Part shown: positions 43,485 through 52,123 of the stretch, in pieces | How positions within the stretch are numbered: the stretch's first letter is position 1 | How the letters are laid out: each line of letters begins with the position of its first letter | NCBI RefSeq assembly: GCF_009900745.1 | Contig: NZ_WXVU01000016.1 | Coordinates: forward strand, 62,001-126,000 | Length of the DNA stretch: 64,000 nt | Direction of reading: 5' to 3' | Source: Chryseobacterium sp. c4a | Lineage (GTDB): Bacteria > Bacteroidota > Bacteroidia > Flavobacteriales > Weeksellaceae | The notes under the pieces: model-generated | Told to the model about the DNA's origin: nothing | The model's database searches: none | What the model saw: only the letters and a program-made list of their open reading frames with translations | Made by a program: the position numbers and the translations under genes

Positions 43485-44135
43485 TCAGTCGATGATATGG
43501 TTTTCAATCGCATATTTTACAACACCTGCTATGTTTTTTACATTGAGTTTCAAAAGAATTCTTTTTCTGTGTGTTTCTACCGTATTGATGCTGATAAATA
43601 GTTTTTCAGAAATATCTTTGCTGCTGAATCCATCGCATATATGTTTTAGAATTTCCATTTCGCGGCGGGTAAGGGGATCTCTGATATGAAGATTTTGTTT
43701 TCCTTGTTCACTGCTGATGAAGCTTATCATCCTTTCTTTTGCATGATCACAAATATAAATTTCATTCAATAATAATGCATTGATGGATTTTAGAAATTCC
43801 TCGTACCTGCAAGTCTTATCAAGATAGCTTTTGATGCCTTTGTTGAATAGCTTCCGAATATCAATTACATCATAGCAGTTGCCAATGATGATGATTTTGA
43901 TATTGCTGTGCTCCGAGATAATGTTTTCTACAGATTTGCTCAGTTCAGTAAGCATGAGCATATTGGAACTCATGACGAGAATTTCAGGGGGGGCATCTTT
44001 TAAATGTTTAGAGAGAGTTTCTAAGGAATTACAGATGTCTATTGTATTAAAAATTTTGCTCTGCATCAGTAATTTTGATAAGCCTTCTGTATATAACATC
44101 GGTTCATCAAAAATAGTTAATCTTGGTTTCATCAT
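43485..44135 (-). CDS. LuxR-family response regulator with degenerate receiver
   Basis: 216 residues. A receiver-like N-domain (about 5-125) has the acid pocket (Asp10, Glu11) and the conserved Lys (YLDKT) but Ser56 where the phospho-acceptor Asp should be (EILVMSSNM). The C-domain is a NarL/LuxR helix-turn-helix (LTRREMEILKHICDGFSSKDISEK... NTVETHRKRIL, written in parts). Convergent with the curli operon and likely to control it, as CsgD (also LuxR-type with a non-phosphorylated receiver) does in E. coli. Confidence 0.85.
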   Translation of the reverse strand: MMKPRLTIFDEPMLYTEGLSKLLMQSKIFNTIDICNSLETLSKHLKDAPPEILVMSSNMLMLTELSKSVENIISEHSNIKIIIIGNCYDVIDIRKLFNKGIKSYLDKTCRYEEFLKSINALLLNEIYICDHAKERMISFISSEQGKQNLHIRDPLTRREMEILKHICDGFSSKDISEKLFISINTVETHRKRILLKLNVKNIAGVVKYAIENHIID

Positions 44136-44363
44136 AGTTAGTTTTTGTTTGTATAAATGTATGAAAAAAACTTCATGTTTTAAACAAAAATGATGAATAT
44201 TTTAACTTTAATTATGATTATTATGTAATAAAATATTATTTTTATTGATTATTTGATAAATAAATCTCTTTTGTTTGAATTTTGACTTGTTATTTTAGAG
44301 TTATTGTTGCTGGATTGCGAGTTTTATTGATGTTTTAGAAGGATTGAAAAAAATATTTTTTTA

Positions 44364-44831
44364 TTATTTAATTAACACAGTAGGGATATGTTTTACAGGG
44401 AAATTAACAGAGTTGGCAATAAAACAATATTCATTAGCCTTATGATGAAGTTGTTTTGCCTTTTCAATCATTGATTCCTCAGCAACTGTAACGGTAGGAT
44501 GTAGGGTAACTTCTGTAAAATGACCGCTTCCAGTAGTTGTTTCCGTCATAATCCCGGTAGCTTCATCAATATATTCTACTATAATAATCCCTGCTTCAGA
44601 ACAAAAATGAAGATACCAAAGCATGTGACAAGACGAAAGAGAAGAAAGAAACATATCTTCAGGGTTGTGCTTGGTTTTATCTCCCCGGAATGCCGGATCA
44701 GATGAACCTTCAATAATAGTTTTATTTTCTACCGAAATAGTGTGGCTTCTTTCATAATCTCTATAGCCACTGGTTCCGGTTCCTTTGTTTCCTGTCCATT
44801 GAATAGTGGTTTTGTAGTGGTGGTTTTTCAT
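44364..44831 (-). CDS. OsmC-family peroxide-reducing protein
   Basis: 155 residues. The two catalytic Cys regions are present: LSSLSSCHMLWYLHFCSEAG near 88-107 with the first Cys at the start of the long helix, and NEYCFIANSVNFPVK near 131-145. OsmC/Ohr proteins reduce organic hydroperoxides in the cytoplasm. The start codon lies 4 bp from ten copies of a heptanucleotide repeat, so expression may vary. Confidence 0.88.
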   Translation of the reverse strand: MKNHHYKTTIQWTGNKGTGTSGYRDYERSHTISVENKTIIEGSSDPAFRGDKTKHNPEDMFLSSLSSCHMLWYLHFCSEAGIIIVEYIDEATGIMTETTTGSGHFTEVTLHPTVTVAEESMIEKAKQLHHKANEYCFIANSVNFPVKHIPTVLIK

Positions 44832-44835
44832 AATT

Positions 44836-44905
44836 AAAAGATAAAAGATAAAAGATAAAAGATAAAAGATAAAAGATAAAAGATAAAAGATAAAAGATAA
44901 AAGAT
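44836..44905. repeat. Ten exact tandem copies of AAAAGAT
   Basis: 70 bp, period 7, with no interruptions. In the OsmC direction it reads (ATCTTTT)10, then AATT, then ATG. It replaces the usual leader and could change length by strand slippage, altering promoter or leader spacing in 7-bp steps. Confidence 0.9.
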
Positions 44906-44917
44906 CTTATCATTAAA

Positions 44918-45006
44918 CCTCTATTGAGCATGAGGATATCAACATCAATAGAGGTGGGCTTTAGCTCACCTTAAAATATATAAAATAAATCCAATGGCTT
45001 TAGCCA
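44918..45006. repeat. Cluster of small palindromes upstream of the OsmC gene
   Basis: Perfect arms CCTCTATTGA / TCAATAGAGG (44918-44954), a hairpin GGTGGGCTTTAGCTCACC (44953-44970) and a palindrome TGGCTTTAGCCA (44995-45006). Looks like the remnant of a dispersed palindromic element. Confidence 0.6.
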
Positions 45007-45057
45007 AAACTTAAAAGGTATAGCATGTCTTTACTCATTAGGCTAAGATAATAAAAA

Positions 45058-45079
45058 ACCTCCGGTAAAAACCAGAGGT
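45058..45079 (-). terminator. Terminator after the first delta-60-repeat gene
   Basis: ACCTCCGGT / ACCAGAGGT stem with A4 loop, 11 bp past the stop of the gene at 45090, U-tract from the A-run at 45053-45058. Confidence 0.75.
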
Positions 45080-45089
45080 ATGTATTGAA

Positions 45090-46484
45090 TTAATTCTTAA
45101 TAAGTTTTTTTACAGTATTGCTTCCGTTTTCAAAAGTAACTTTAGCTATATAAGCTCCTTTAAGCAATTCTGGAACAGCAGTATTTGAATCTTTTATGAT
45201 TTTTACAACCTTTCCATTCGGAGAATAGATTTCAATTTTGCTCACTTTTTCCTTTGATTGATAAACAAGCTTTTGTTGGACAGGATTTTCAAAATAAATA
45301 CTTTGGTCTTCTTTTTTTATATCTACAGTTGATAAAGTACCACTGCTAAGCAAGTATTTTGCAATATGACCATTTCCTCTTATTATAATATGGCTATTGT
45401 TGATGATCATTTCTTCCACGTCAGAATCTGTTTGCAAATAATTGCCAAAAAGAGGATCTATTGAGCCGTTTTGAGTAAGCTTAGAAATTAAATTATTGGA
45501 ATTGCCTGCACCTCCAATATAGTAGGAACCTCCTTTTTCAACAATACTTTGAACCCATGAGCCTCCATTCAGCCCGGAATCTGTATTTGAACTGTAATTA
45601 AATGTAGTGTCAAGAGTGCCATCTGGGTTAATTCTTAATAATTTATCCTCTGAAGCTAATGAGAAAAGGATTTTATTGTTAGTATCCACAAGTACGGCAT
45701 TAGTGCTTCCATAGCCAGAGCCATTGGTATCTACTAAGGATACCATACCATTATTTCCGAAATTCGTTAGAGGCTGCCCATTTGAGTTAAATTTTTGAAT
45801 AAATCCACCATTACTGCTAAAGCAAATAATATTAGATTGATAATCCATTCTTACAAATGTCCTGCCGGGAGGAGTTCCTTGTGTAGCCGTATAACCATTG
45901 TCACCAAAAGTGTGATCCAGGCTTCCGTCAGAATTAAGTCTGAAAATGACATGCCGATTCTGAATGTTTGGAATGTATTTGATCGCATGAACAAGTATTT
46001 TATCATTTTGTATAAGGATTCCATACGAAGCGTAATTCTGATCAGGAACTAAGTTGGGAACTACTACAGTACCATTGGTTCCAAAAGTAGGATCTGGTTG
46101 ACCGTTTGGATGCATTCTGGATATTGCCAATGATTCTGTATTGATAAAACCAAAAACGATTAATTTCCCATCTGATTGTATTTTAGCTTCATTTAGGTAA
46201 CTGTTGTGAGGTAATTGTAAGCTTCCGTTAACTCCAAAAGTTGTATCTGGTATCCCATTGGCTGTAAGCTTTTTTACATAAGATTCGGTAACATTCAGAC
46301 CAGGATATGTATTTGTATTATGAGTAAAGTAAATTTCACCATTGGGATTTTGAACCATTGACCAAGTGTGATTTCCGGGCATAGTATATATTCCATTGGT
46401 CGCAAAATTCGGATCTTTGGAAATGATTTGTGCAAAAGCTGTTTGTACTACAAAGAGTAGTGCGATAAATATATTTTTTGTCAT
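45090..46484 (-). CDS. T9SS-exported delta-60 repeat (DUF5122) protein, copy 1
   Basis: 464 residues. A signal peptide (MTKNIFIALLFVVQTAFAQ) is followed by beta-propeller-like delta-60 repeats marked by PDTTFGVNGS, PDPTFGTNGT, LDHTFGDNG, LTNFGNNG and LDTTFNYSS. A type A T9SS sorting domain lies at about 390-464 (VDIKKEDQSIYFENPV ... LKGAYIAKVTF), ending in KKLIKN. It is likely exported to the surface; role unknown. Paralogue of the next gene, 32 bp upstream, from a tandem duplication. Confidence 0.88.
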   Translation of the reverse strand: MTKNIFIALLFVVQTAFAQIISKDPNFATNGIYTMPGNHTWSMVQNPNGEIYFTHNTNTYPGLNVTESYVKKLTANGIPDTTFGVNGSLQLPHNSYLNEAKIQSDGKLIVFGFINTESLAISRMHPNGQPDPTFGTNGTVVVPNLVPDQNYASYGILIQNDKILVHAIKYIPNIQNRHVIFRLNSDGSLDHTFGDNGYTATQGTPPGRTFVRMDYQSNIICFSSNGGFIQKFNSNGQPLTNFGNNGMVSLVDTNGSGYGSTNAVLVDTNNKILFSLASEDKLLRINPDGTLDTTFNYSSNTDSGLNGGSWVQSIVEKGGSYYIGGAGNSNNLISKLTQNGSIDPLFGNYLQTDSDVEEMIINNSHIIIRGNGHIAKYLLSSGTLSTVDIKKEDQSIYFENPVQQKLVYQSKEKVSKIEIYSPNGKVVKIIKDSNTAVPELLKGAYIAKVTFENGSNTVKKLIKN

Positions 46485-46516
46485 TTGTTTTTTTTAAAAG
46501 TCTAATAATACCTTTC

Positions 46517-47944
46517 TTATTTCTTTATCAGCTTTTTACTTGTTTCATTTCCATTGGTAAATCTGATCTTTAGCATATAAATTCCACTTGGAAGCTCAGA
46601 GAGATCCGAGTGGCTGTTTTTTACCGTTTTGATAAGCTTTCCGGTTGAAGAGTATATTTCTATAGATTGTACAGTTTCCTTTGTATGGTAAATTAAATCT
46701 TGCTTAATTGGATTTTCAAACGAAATGGCAGTTTTGCTGGCTTTAGAAAAATCTGCAGTGGCCAAAGTGGAGTTATTTAATAGAAATTTTAAAATTTGCT
46801 TTTCTCTTATTGCCAAAAGGCTTGCTTCGTTGATAATCATGTCTGTAATAAATAAAGAACCCACTGCATTTTCTGAATAATAATTAAAAGTAGGGTCCAC
46901 GGCTCCTGTTGAAGTAAGCTTGGATATTAAAAAAGTTTCTCCACTTGGGCCTGTTATCCAGGATATATAATAGCTTCCGTTCTTTTCAGTAATAAAAGAG
47001 GAGAGAATACCATCATTAAATGGGGCCGCAGTATTGTCAAATGCAAAAGTATTATCGCGGATTCCATTAGGGGTTATTCTAAAAATTTCATTGTTAAGGA
47101 CATTGGCACATACAATATAATTATTACTATCCATAAAGGCTGTTCCTACTGTTCCGGGACTATTCGTGAAAACAAGAGCTCCATTGTTTCCGAAGCTTGT
47201 CAAAGGTTGTCCGTTACTGTTATATTTTTCCATACCTCCATTAGGGTAGGTTGTGTTGGAGTTTGTGTTGGAGTAATTGGTGATAAGACTCACAATATTG
47301 GATTGATTGTCTAAAAATACAAAGTTCCCCATGGTCTTTATAGAACCATTGTACCCGAAAGTATTATCTATGCTTCCGTCATTGTTGAGTCTGTAAATAC
47401 TTTTATAAAAATTAGATGGCCCTTCAGTTGACATTCCATAGATGATAATTTTATTATCCTGAAGGTATAAACCATAGCCTGTACCGTTGAAATCAGTGAA
47501 AATATTTGAAATTTTTGAAGAACCATTACTGCCAAATGTAGGATCAAGCTGTCCATTGGAGGTGATTCTGGTAATAACGGCACCATCCGTATTAAAGCCA
47601 AATATCAAAAGTTTACCATCAGATTGGCGGGTAAGCTGACTGTCTACAGCAGTATAATAATTACTGATGATCGTTTCTCCATTATTTCCAAAAGAAGAAT
47701 CTACAGTTCCATTAGCATTAAGTTTTGAAATAACGCATTCAGCGTTGTTTGAAGATGAATTGTTTTTGGCATAAGTAAAATAGAGGCTCTTGTCGGGATT
47801 TTGAACTATTTTGGTGTTATAGCTAGTATTGGAGCCTGTAATAGTGTATTTTCCATTGGATGCAAAGCTGGTATCATAAGAAGTGATCTGTGCAGATACA
47901 CTTTGAATCATCAAAATGCATGGTAATAATAAATGTTTAATCAT
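46517..47944 (-). CDS. T9SS-exported delta-60 repeat (DUF5122) protein, copy 2
   Basis: 475 residues with the same plan as the downstream gene: signal peptide (MIKHLLLPCILMIQSVSAQ), repeats with VDSSFGNNGE, LDPTFGSNGS, IDNTFGYNG and VDPTFNYYS, and a T9SS sorting domain (ISFENPIKQDLIYHTKETV ... GIYMLKIRF) ending in KKLIKK. The signal and sorting regions differ more than the repeats, so the two are not recent copies. Confidence 0.88.
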   Translation of the reverse strand: MIKHLLLPCILMIQSVSAQITSYDTSFASNGKYTITGSNTSYNTKIVQNPDKSLYFTYAKNNSSSNNAECVISKLNANGTVDSSFGNNGETIISNYYTAVDSQLTRQSDGKLLIFGFNTDGAVITRITSNGQLDPTFGSNGSSKISNIFTDFNGTGYGLYLQDNKIIIYGMSTEGPSNFYKSIYRLNNDGSIDNTFGYNGSIKTMGNFVFLDNQSNIVSLITNYSNTNSNTTYPNGGMEKYNSNGQPLTSFGNNGALVFTNSPGTVGTAFMDSNNYIVCANVLNNEIFRITPNGIRDNTFAFDNTAAPFNDGILSSFITEKNGSYYISWITGPSGETFLISKLTSTGAVDPTFNYYSENAVGSLFITDMIINEASLLAIREKQILKFLLNNSTLATADFSKASKTAISFENPIKQDLIYHTKETVQSIEIYSSTGKLIKTVKNSHSDLSELPSGIYMLKIRFTNGNETSKKLIKK

Positions 47945-48245
47945 TGTATTTAATTTTTAAAAGTTTTCAATGGTATTATTGTTTTTCAGAGCAGTCTTTT
48001 AGGGAGTAAAGCCTTAAATGTGCTTGAAAAACAGAAGTTTTTTAAACCGTAATCATATTACTTATGAAAATTTTTGAGTGGTTTAAAAGGAGGTTATTGA
48101 TGTAAATAAGTAAGAAATAGGGTAGGATATTCCAAATAAAAGGAACCATCGAGGGTGTTTTTTTTCATTTGTATTTTATTTTGATGTGTTTTCACAAATA
48201 TAATAAAAAAACCTTCAGTAAAAACTGAAGGTTTTAAATTTTGTC
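47945..48245. other. AT-rich gap between copy 2 and the RNase E/G gene
   Basis: About 300 bp without a reading frame. It should contain the promoter of the delta-60 pair. The only clear structure is the RNase E/G terminator at its right end. Confidence 0.5.
48210..48234 (-). terminator. Terminator after the RNase E/G gene
   Basis: ACCTTCAGT / ACTGAAGGT stem with A4 loop and flanking A/T runs, 11 bp past the stop. Confidence 0.9.
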
Positions 48246-49808
48246 TTAATTAGAGAATTCTATCAATTCTTCCTTTTTGGAATTGTAAATTCTGTATTCT
48301 AAATATTTAAAAGAATCCCTTGGTACAATGGTTACCCATTTTTTATACTTCATGAACCATTTCATCTGGATACTTTTAAGGAAGCCTTTTGTTAAATAAG
48401 CTTCTACGAATGGATGTACATGCAGGTAGACTTTTCCTTTCTCTTTCTGTAGGATATTTCTTAGCGTTTCTCCCATTCTTTCCACGATGACAATAGGAGC
48501 TACAATTTCTCCGTCTTTGTTCGGGTTTTCTTCTTTGGTTTCGATCTGTTTTTCCGGACGGTTTCTTTGTCTGGTAATCTGAATCAGACCGAATTTACTT
48601 GGAGGAAGAATTTTGTGGCGAGCTTTGTCGCGCTTCATTTCCTCTTTTAAATGTTCAAAGAGCTCTCTTCTGTGCTCTGAGTTGGGCATGTCGATAAAGT
48701 CGATCACAATGATGCCTCCCATATCGCGGAGGCGAAGTTGTCTGGCAATCTCAGTGGCTGCCATTTTGTTTACTTTAAGAGCATGTTCTTTATTGACAGC
48801 AGTTCCGGTAGTAATATTATTTCCGGAGTTAACGTCTACGACGTGCAGGGCTTCTGTATGTTCAATAACAAGATAAGCGCCTTTGGAGCTTGGTATGTTT
48901 ACATGCTTTCCGAAGCTCTGTTTAAGCTGTTTTTCAACATTGTAATATTCCAGAAGTGGAATATGAGAATCATAAAACTGGACAATATTTTTCTTTTCAG
49001 GGGCAATTACTTCAACGTAATTGGTCATTTCGTTCACCATTTGCTCATCATCGCAGATGATATTCACGAAGTCCTGGTTAAAATTGTCTCTTAAAATAGC
49101 TGAAGCTTTGTCTTCTTCGCTTAAAACTTTAGATGGAACTTTGTTTCGTTGGATATTTTTAAAGGTGGTTTCCCATTTTTGAATCAGCTGATTCATATCA
49201 TTATGAAGGTCAGCTACCTTTTTTCCCTCGGCAACAGTTCTGATGATGACTCCAAAACCTTCAGGTTTGATGCTGTCAATCAGAGTTCTTAGTCTTTCTT
49301 TTTCCTCAAAACTTTTGATTTTTTTGGAAATGGAAACCTTATTGTCGAATGGAATTAAAACCAAAAAACGTCCTGTCAATGAAACTTGGGTAGAAATTCT
49401 GGGCCCTTTTGTAGAAATAGGCTCCTTGGTGATCTGTAAAAGAACAAGATCATCCTTTGCAATGACTTTGTCTACCGTTCCGTTTTTATCTATTTCGGGT
49501 TGTATCTCGAAATTTTTTAAGCTTGAAGTGTTTTGTTTCTTAGAGATCGTATCTTTTAAAAACTTTCTGTAGGTAAGATATTGTGGTCCCAGATCCTGGT
49601 AATGCAGGAATGCATCCTTGTCATATCCGATATTTACGAATGCGGCATTCAGATTGGGTGCCAGTTTTTTTACTTTTCCTATAAACAGATCTCCAACTAT
49701 AAAATCGCTTTTGTCCTCTTGCTCATGAAGTTCACATAGTCTTCCGTCTTCCAGCAGTGCAATCTTTGTAAGATCATCTTCATGCGAAACTATTAGTTCT
49801 TTCTTCAT
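48246..49808 (-). CDS. rng: Ribonuclease E/G family protein
   Basis: 520 residues, the length of RNase G. An S1 RNA-binding domain lies at about 35-120 (GDLFIGKVKKLAPNLNAAFVNIG), a 5'-sensor/RNase H-like region follows, and the catalytic block has the DVNSG and IVIDFIDM motifs near 325-360 with metal-type Asp residues. It endonucleolytically trims rRNA and mRNA. No long C-terminal scaffold as in E. coli RNase E. Next to the bS22-like and HU genes on the same strand. Confidence 0.92.
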   Translation of the reverse strand: MKKELIVSHEDDLTKIALLEDGRLCELHEQEDKSDFIVGDLFIGKVKKLAPNLNAAFVNIGYDKDAFLHYQDLGPQYLTYRKFLKDTISKKQNTSSLKNFEIQPEIDKNGTVDKVIAKDDLVLLQITKEPISTKGPRISTQVSLTGRFLVLIPFDNKVSISKKIKSFEEKERLRTLIDSIKPEGFGVIIRTVAEGKKVADLHNDMNQLIQKWETTFKNIQRNKVPSKVLSEEDKASAILRDNFNQDFVNIICDDEQMVNEMTNYVEVIAPEKKNIVQFYDSHIPLLEYYNVEKQLKQSFGKHVNIPSSKGAYLVIEHTEALHVVDVNSGNNITTGTAVNKEHALKVNKMAATEIARQLRLRDMGGIIVIDFIDMPNSEHRRELFEHLKEEMKRDKARHKILPPSKFGLIQITRQRNRPEKQIETKEENPNKDGEIVAPIVIVERMGETLRNILQKEKGKVYLHVHPFVEAYLTKGFLKSIQMKWFMKYKKWVTIVPRDSFKYLEYRIYNSKKEELIEFSN

Positions 49809-50043
49809 TTTGTTATCAGATAAAAATTGTTAAGATTTTAGGAAATTGGTATTGTTCTCGATTAATTCATCTATTAAATATAAGGATTTAGAATGAAAGC
49901 CTTTATATTTTTGTTAAAATAATATTTGAAACCATCCGTTTTCCGCGGAATCTTATAGTTGCAAACAAAAATATAGTCGGTGAACCTTAAAAATTTAAAA
50001 CCACCAACTATATTATTATATTGTAAATCTCGAGAAAAAGAGA

Positions 50044-50133
50044 TTATTTTTTCTTATGTCTGTTTGCTCTTCTTCTTTTCTTTCTTTTGTGAGTCGCAAC
50101 CTTGTGTCTTTTTCTTTTCTTTCCGCTTGGCAT
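50044..50133 (-). CDS. 29-residue basic protein, bS22/mS38 (AURKAIP1/COX24 domain)-like
   Basis: A complete reading frame below usual gene-finding limits. It starts MPSGKKRKRHKVATHKRKK and ends RRRANRHKKK; nearly two thirds of the residues are Lys, Arg or His. This matches the tiny basic proteins of Bacteroidota assigned to the AURKAIP1/COX24 domain, related to mitochondrial mS38 and mycobacterial bS22, which sit on the small ribosomal subunit. Its usual neighbours are HU and RNase E/G, exactly as here. Ribosome binding is inferred. Confidence 0.85.
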   Translation of the reverse strand: MPSGKKRKRHKVATHKRKKRRRANRHKKK

Positions 50134-50176
50134 AATTTTAATTTTTTAGTAACTAGTTAATATTCAGTTAATGTTC

Positions 50177-50467
50177 TTATTTTACTGCAACTTTCGTTTT
50201 TACTTTCTCAACAAAAGATTTTGATGGTTTGAAAGCAGGAATGTTATGAGCAGGAATCTCAATCGCAGTGTTTTTAGAAATATTTCTTCCTGTTTTAGCA
50301 GCTCTTGTTTTAATGATAAAAGATCCAAAACCTCTCAGATAAACGTTATCCCCATTATACATAGAAGTTCTGATCTCCTGCATAAAAGCTTCTACAACTT
50401 TCTGTGTTTCATTCTTTTCTGTTCCCAACTTATTTGAGATGGTGTTTACCAATTCTGCCTTTGTCAT
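50177..50467 (-). CDS. HU/IHF-family DNA-binding protein
   Basis: 96 residues. The beta-arm region GFGSFIIKTRAAKTGRNI (near 46-63) followed by IPAHNIPAFKPSKSF is the HU signature (GRNP-type with Ser-Lys in place of Asn-Pro). It compacts DNA as a dimer. The first part (MTKAELVNTISNKLG) is typical. 44 bp upstream of the bS22-like gene. Confidence 0.93.
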   Translation of the reverse strand: MTKAELVNTISNKLGTEKNETQKVVEAFMQEIRTSMYNGDNVYLRGFGSFIIKTRAAKTGRNISKNTAIEIPAHNIPAFKPSKSFVEKVKTKVAVK

Positions 50468-50726
50468 TTCCTTATTTTAATTTTAAATTTTAGGTGTGCA
50501 AATTTAGTTAAAAAAATTGAATACTAGCAAATTAGTGGCAAAATATTTTTGTTCAATGAGTTGAGCTTTTAATGTATATGCTATATTAACACAGGTTATT
50601 GGTAATTTAACAATAAAATAATATTGTAATTTAATAATGAAAAAACACCCAAAATGATAAAAAAATAGAAGCTGTAATAGTAGACTTATCAGAGGTCATA
50701 CTCTTACATTTCGTATCTCATAATCA

Positions 50727-51398
50727 CTACATACTGGAGTTGTAGTACCCATTTTCCACACAAAAACGGATCAGATGAAGTTTTGTTTTCAGTCCTAATT
50801 TTTCCGTTAGGCGGTTGATGTAAGTGTCAATCGTTCTAGTACTCAGGTTCAGTTTTTCTGCAATTTCTTTATTACTGAAGCCTTCATAGCAGAATCTCAT
50901 CAGTTGTATTTCAGCCGGAGAAAGCTCTTCCTGTCCTTTCTTTTGCCTGTCCATATATTCCTGTACGGCAAGTGGCTGTTGCTCCCATTCCTTTGAATAG
51001 GCTTCATAGTCAAACTCGTCAGAAGCTATACTTCCTTTAATAATGTCCTTAATAATGGTACTGTTCTTCTGGCAGTAATATATATTAGGAATTCTCGATA
51101 AAATCTCAGCCATATCTTCCTGGTAAGTCCCGGAATAGGTGATGATAGGGGTTTCTGCGTTGTTCTTCCTTATATATTTAATTGCTTCAATACCGCTTAA
51201 TACCGGCATAAACAGTTCAATGATGAATACATCCTCCTGTCTTCTGTAGATTCTGTTCACGAGTTCGTGGCCATTGTTACAATCGTTCAAAAGCATATAG
51301 AAAGGGTTTTCCATCAAAGTTTTGATCATTATTTTTTTAAAATAAAAATCGCTGTCAGCTATGGAGAAACGCACGGTATTAGATAATATTTTACTCAT
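50727..51398 (-). CDS. LuxR-family response regulator with Glu at the phospho-site
   Basis: 223 residues. The receiver-like domain has Asp15 of the acid pocket, but IIELFMP puts Glu61 where Asp is phosphorylated, a natural phospho-mimic. The output domain is a LuxR helix-turn-helix (LSPAEIQLMRFCYEGFSNK, then EIAEKLNLSTRTIDTYINR). It is transcribed divergently from the T6SS genes and is the natural candidate for their regulator. No sensor kinase is nearby. Confidence 0.85.
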   Translation of the reverse strand: MSKILSNTVRFSIADSDFYFKKIMIKTLMENPFYMLLNDCNNGHELVNRIYRRQEDVFIIELFMPVLSGIEAIKYIRKNNAETPIITYSGTYQEDMAEILSRIPNIYYCQKNSTIIKDIIKGSIASDEFDYEAYSKEWEQQPLAVQEYMDRQKKGQEELSPAEIQLMRFCYEGFSNKEIAEKLNLSTRTIDTYINRLTEKLGLKTKLHLIRFCVENGYYNSSM

Positions 51399-51547
51399 TC
51401 TTAATATCGATTTGGCGAATGATATTTAAAATTCAGAGGCCTAATTTATGAAAAACTTATGAAAGTTAAAATTAATATTAATTTAAACCGGGATTTTACG
51501 AAACCGCCGCGGGGAAAATACGTATTGTGCATAAAAAATTTTTTTTA

Positions 51548-51554
51548 TACTTTC
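51548..51554 (+). promoter_or_regulatory. -7 box of the first T6SS membrane-protein gene
   Basis: TACTTTC, one base off the consensus, 25 bp before the ATG at 51579; a TTG lies about 21 bp further upstream as a -33 candidate. Its position decides for the 51579 start. Confidence 0.45.
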
Positions 51555-51578
51555 ACAGGCCAAACAAATCGCAAATAT

Positions 51579-52112
51579 ATGTCTTCTAACAGGGAAAAAA
51601 AATTGAACAAATCTGACGTCAGAATGGGCATTTGGAAGTTTATCCTTTCATTTGTTGTTTTGTCTATGGTATCCTTTAGCTGCCTCTATCTCTTCTTTAA
51701 GAGCTATGATATACAGCGTGAAGGGATAAGTCGAGAAGCAGAAGCTTACAAGGAATTAATGCGCCGAAGTGATCTATTGAAGATTAATGTGGATGATATT
51801 TACGAACGAATGACCCAGCTTGATATGAACAAGGTGCAAAATGATGTTTTTCTTAGAACAAACATTATGGACAACGTAAGAAATGTGAAAAGTATCATGG
51901 GAAAAGACAGTACCGGAAGCTTTAAACACTACGCTACATTAATGAAACAGATAGGGCCAATGATTAATTTAAAGACCAAAATCATAGGCGTAGAATTCAA
52001 AAAGAAAACAGTTCTCAGAGATCTGGATGAATGTATGGGTAAAGTAAACAGAGCCAATAATGAGCTTAGAAAAGACCCTACTCGAAATTTTACAGGAGGT
52101 AGAAAAAGATAA
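51579..52112 (+). CDS. T6SS-associated single-pass membrane protein (TssO/TssP-like)
   Basis: 177 residues from ATG 51579 (MSSNREKKLNK), which places one transmembrane helix at about 18-40 (WKFILSFVVLSMVSFSCLYLFF); the ATG at 51459 would lie upstream of the likely promoter. The rest is a helical, charged periplasmic region. Bacteroidota T6SSiii loci encode several such small membrane subunits (TssN, TssO, TssP, TssQ) in place of TssJ/L/M. Position before a TssO-like gene and tssR supports this group; exact letter uncertain. Confidence 0.6.
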   Translation: MSSNREKKLNKSDVRMGIWKFILSFVVLSMVSFSCLYLFFKSYDIQREGISREAEAYKELMRRSDLLKINVDDIYERMTQLDMNKVQNDVFLRTNIMDNVRNVKSIMGKDSTGSFKHYATLMKQIGPMINLKTKIIGVEFKKKTVLRDLDECMGKVNRANNELRKDPTRNFTGGRKR

Positions 52113-52123
52113 AAGATAAAGAT

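Noticed and set aside
51459..51578. Longer N terminus for the first T6SS membrane protein
   Set aside because: The 40 extra residues have no typical character and a promoter-like sequence lies within them, so ATG 51579 is preferred.
52106..52123. Second AAAAGAT repeat, similar to the OsmC leader repeat
   Set aside because: Only about two imperfect copies, which is expected by chance in an A-rich ribosome-binding region.
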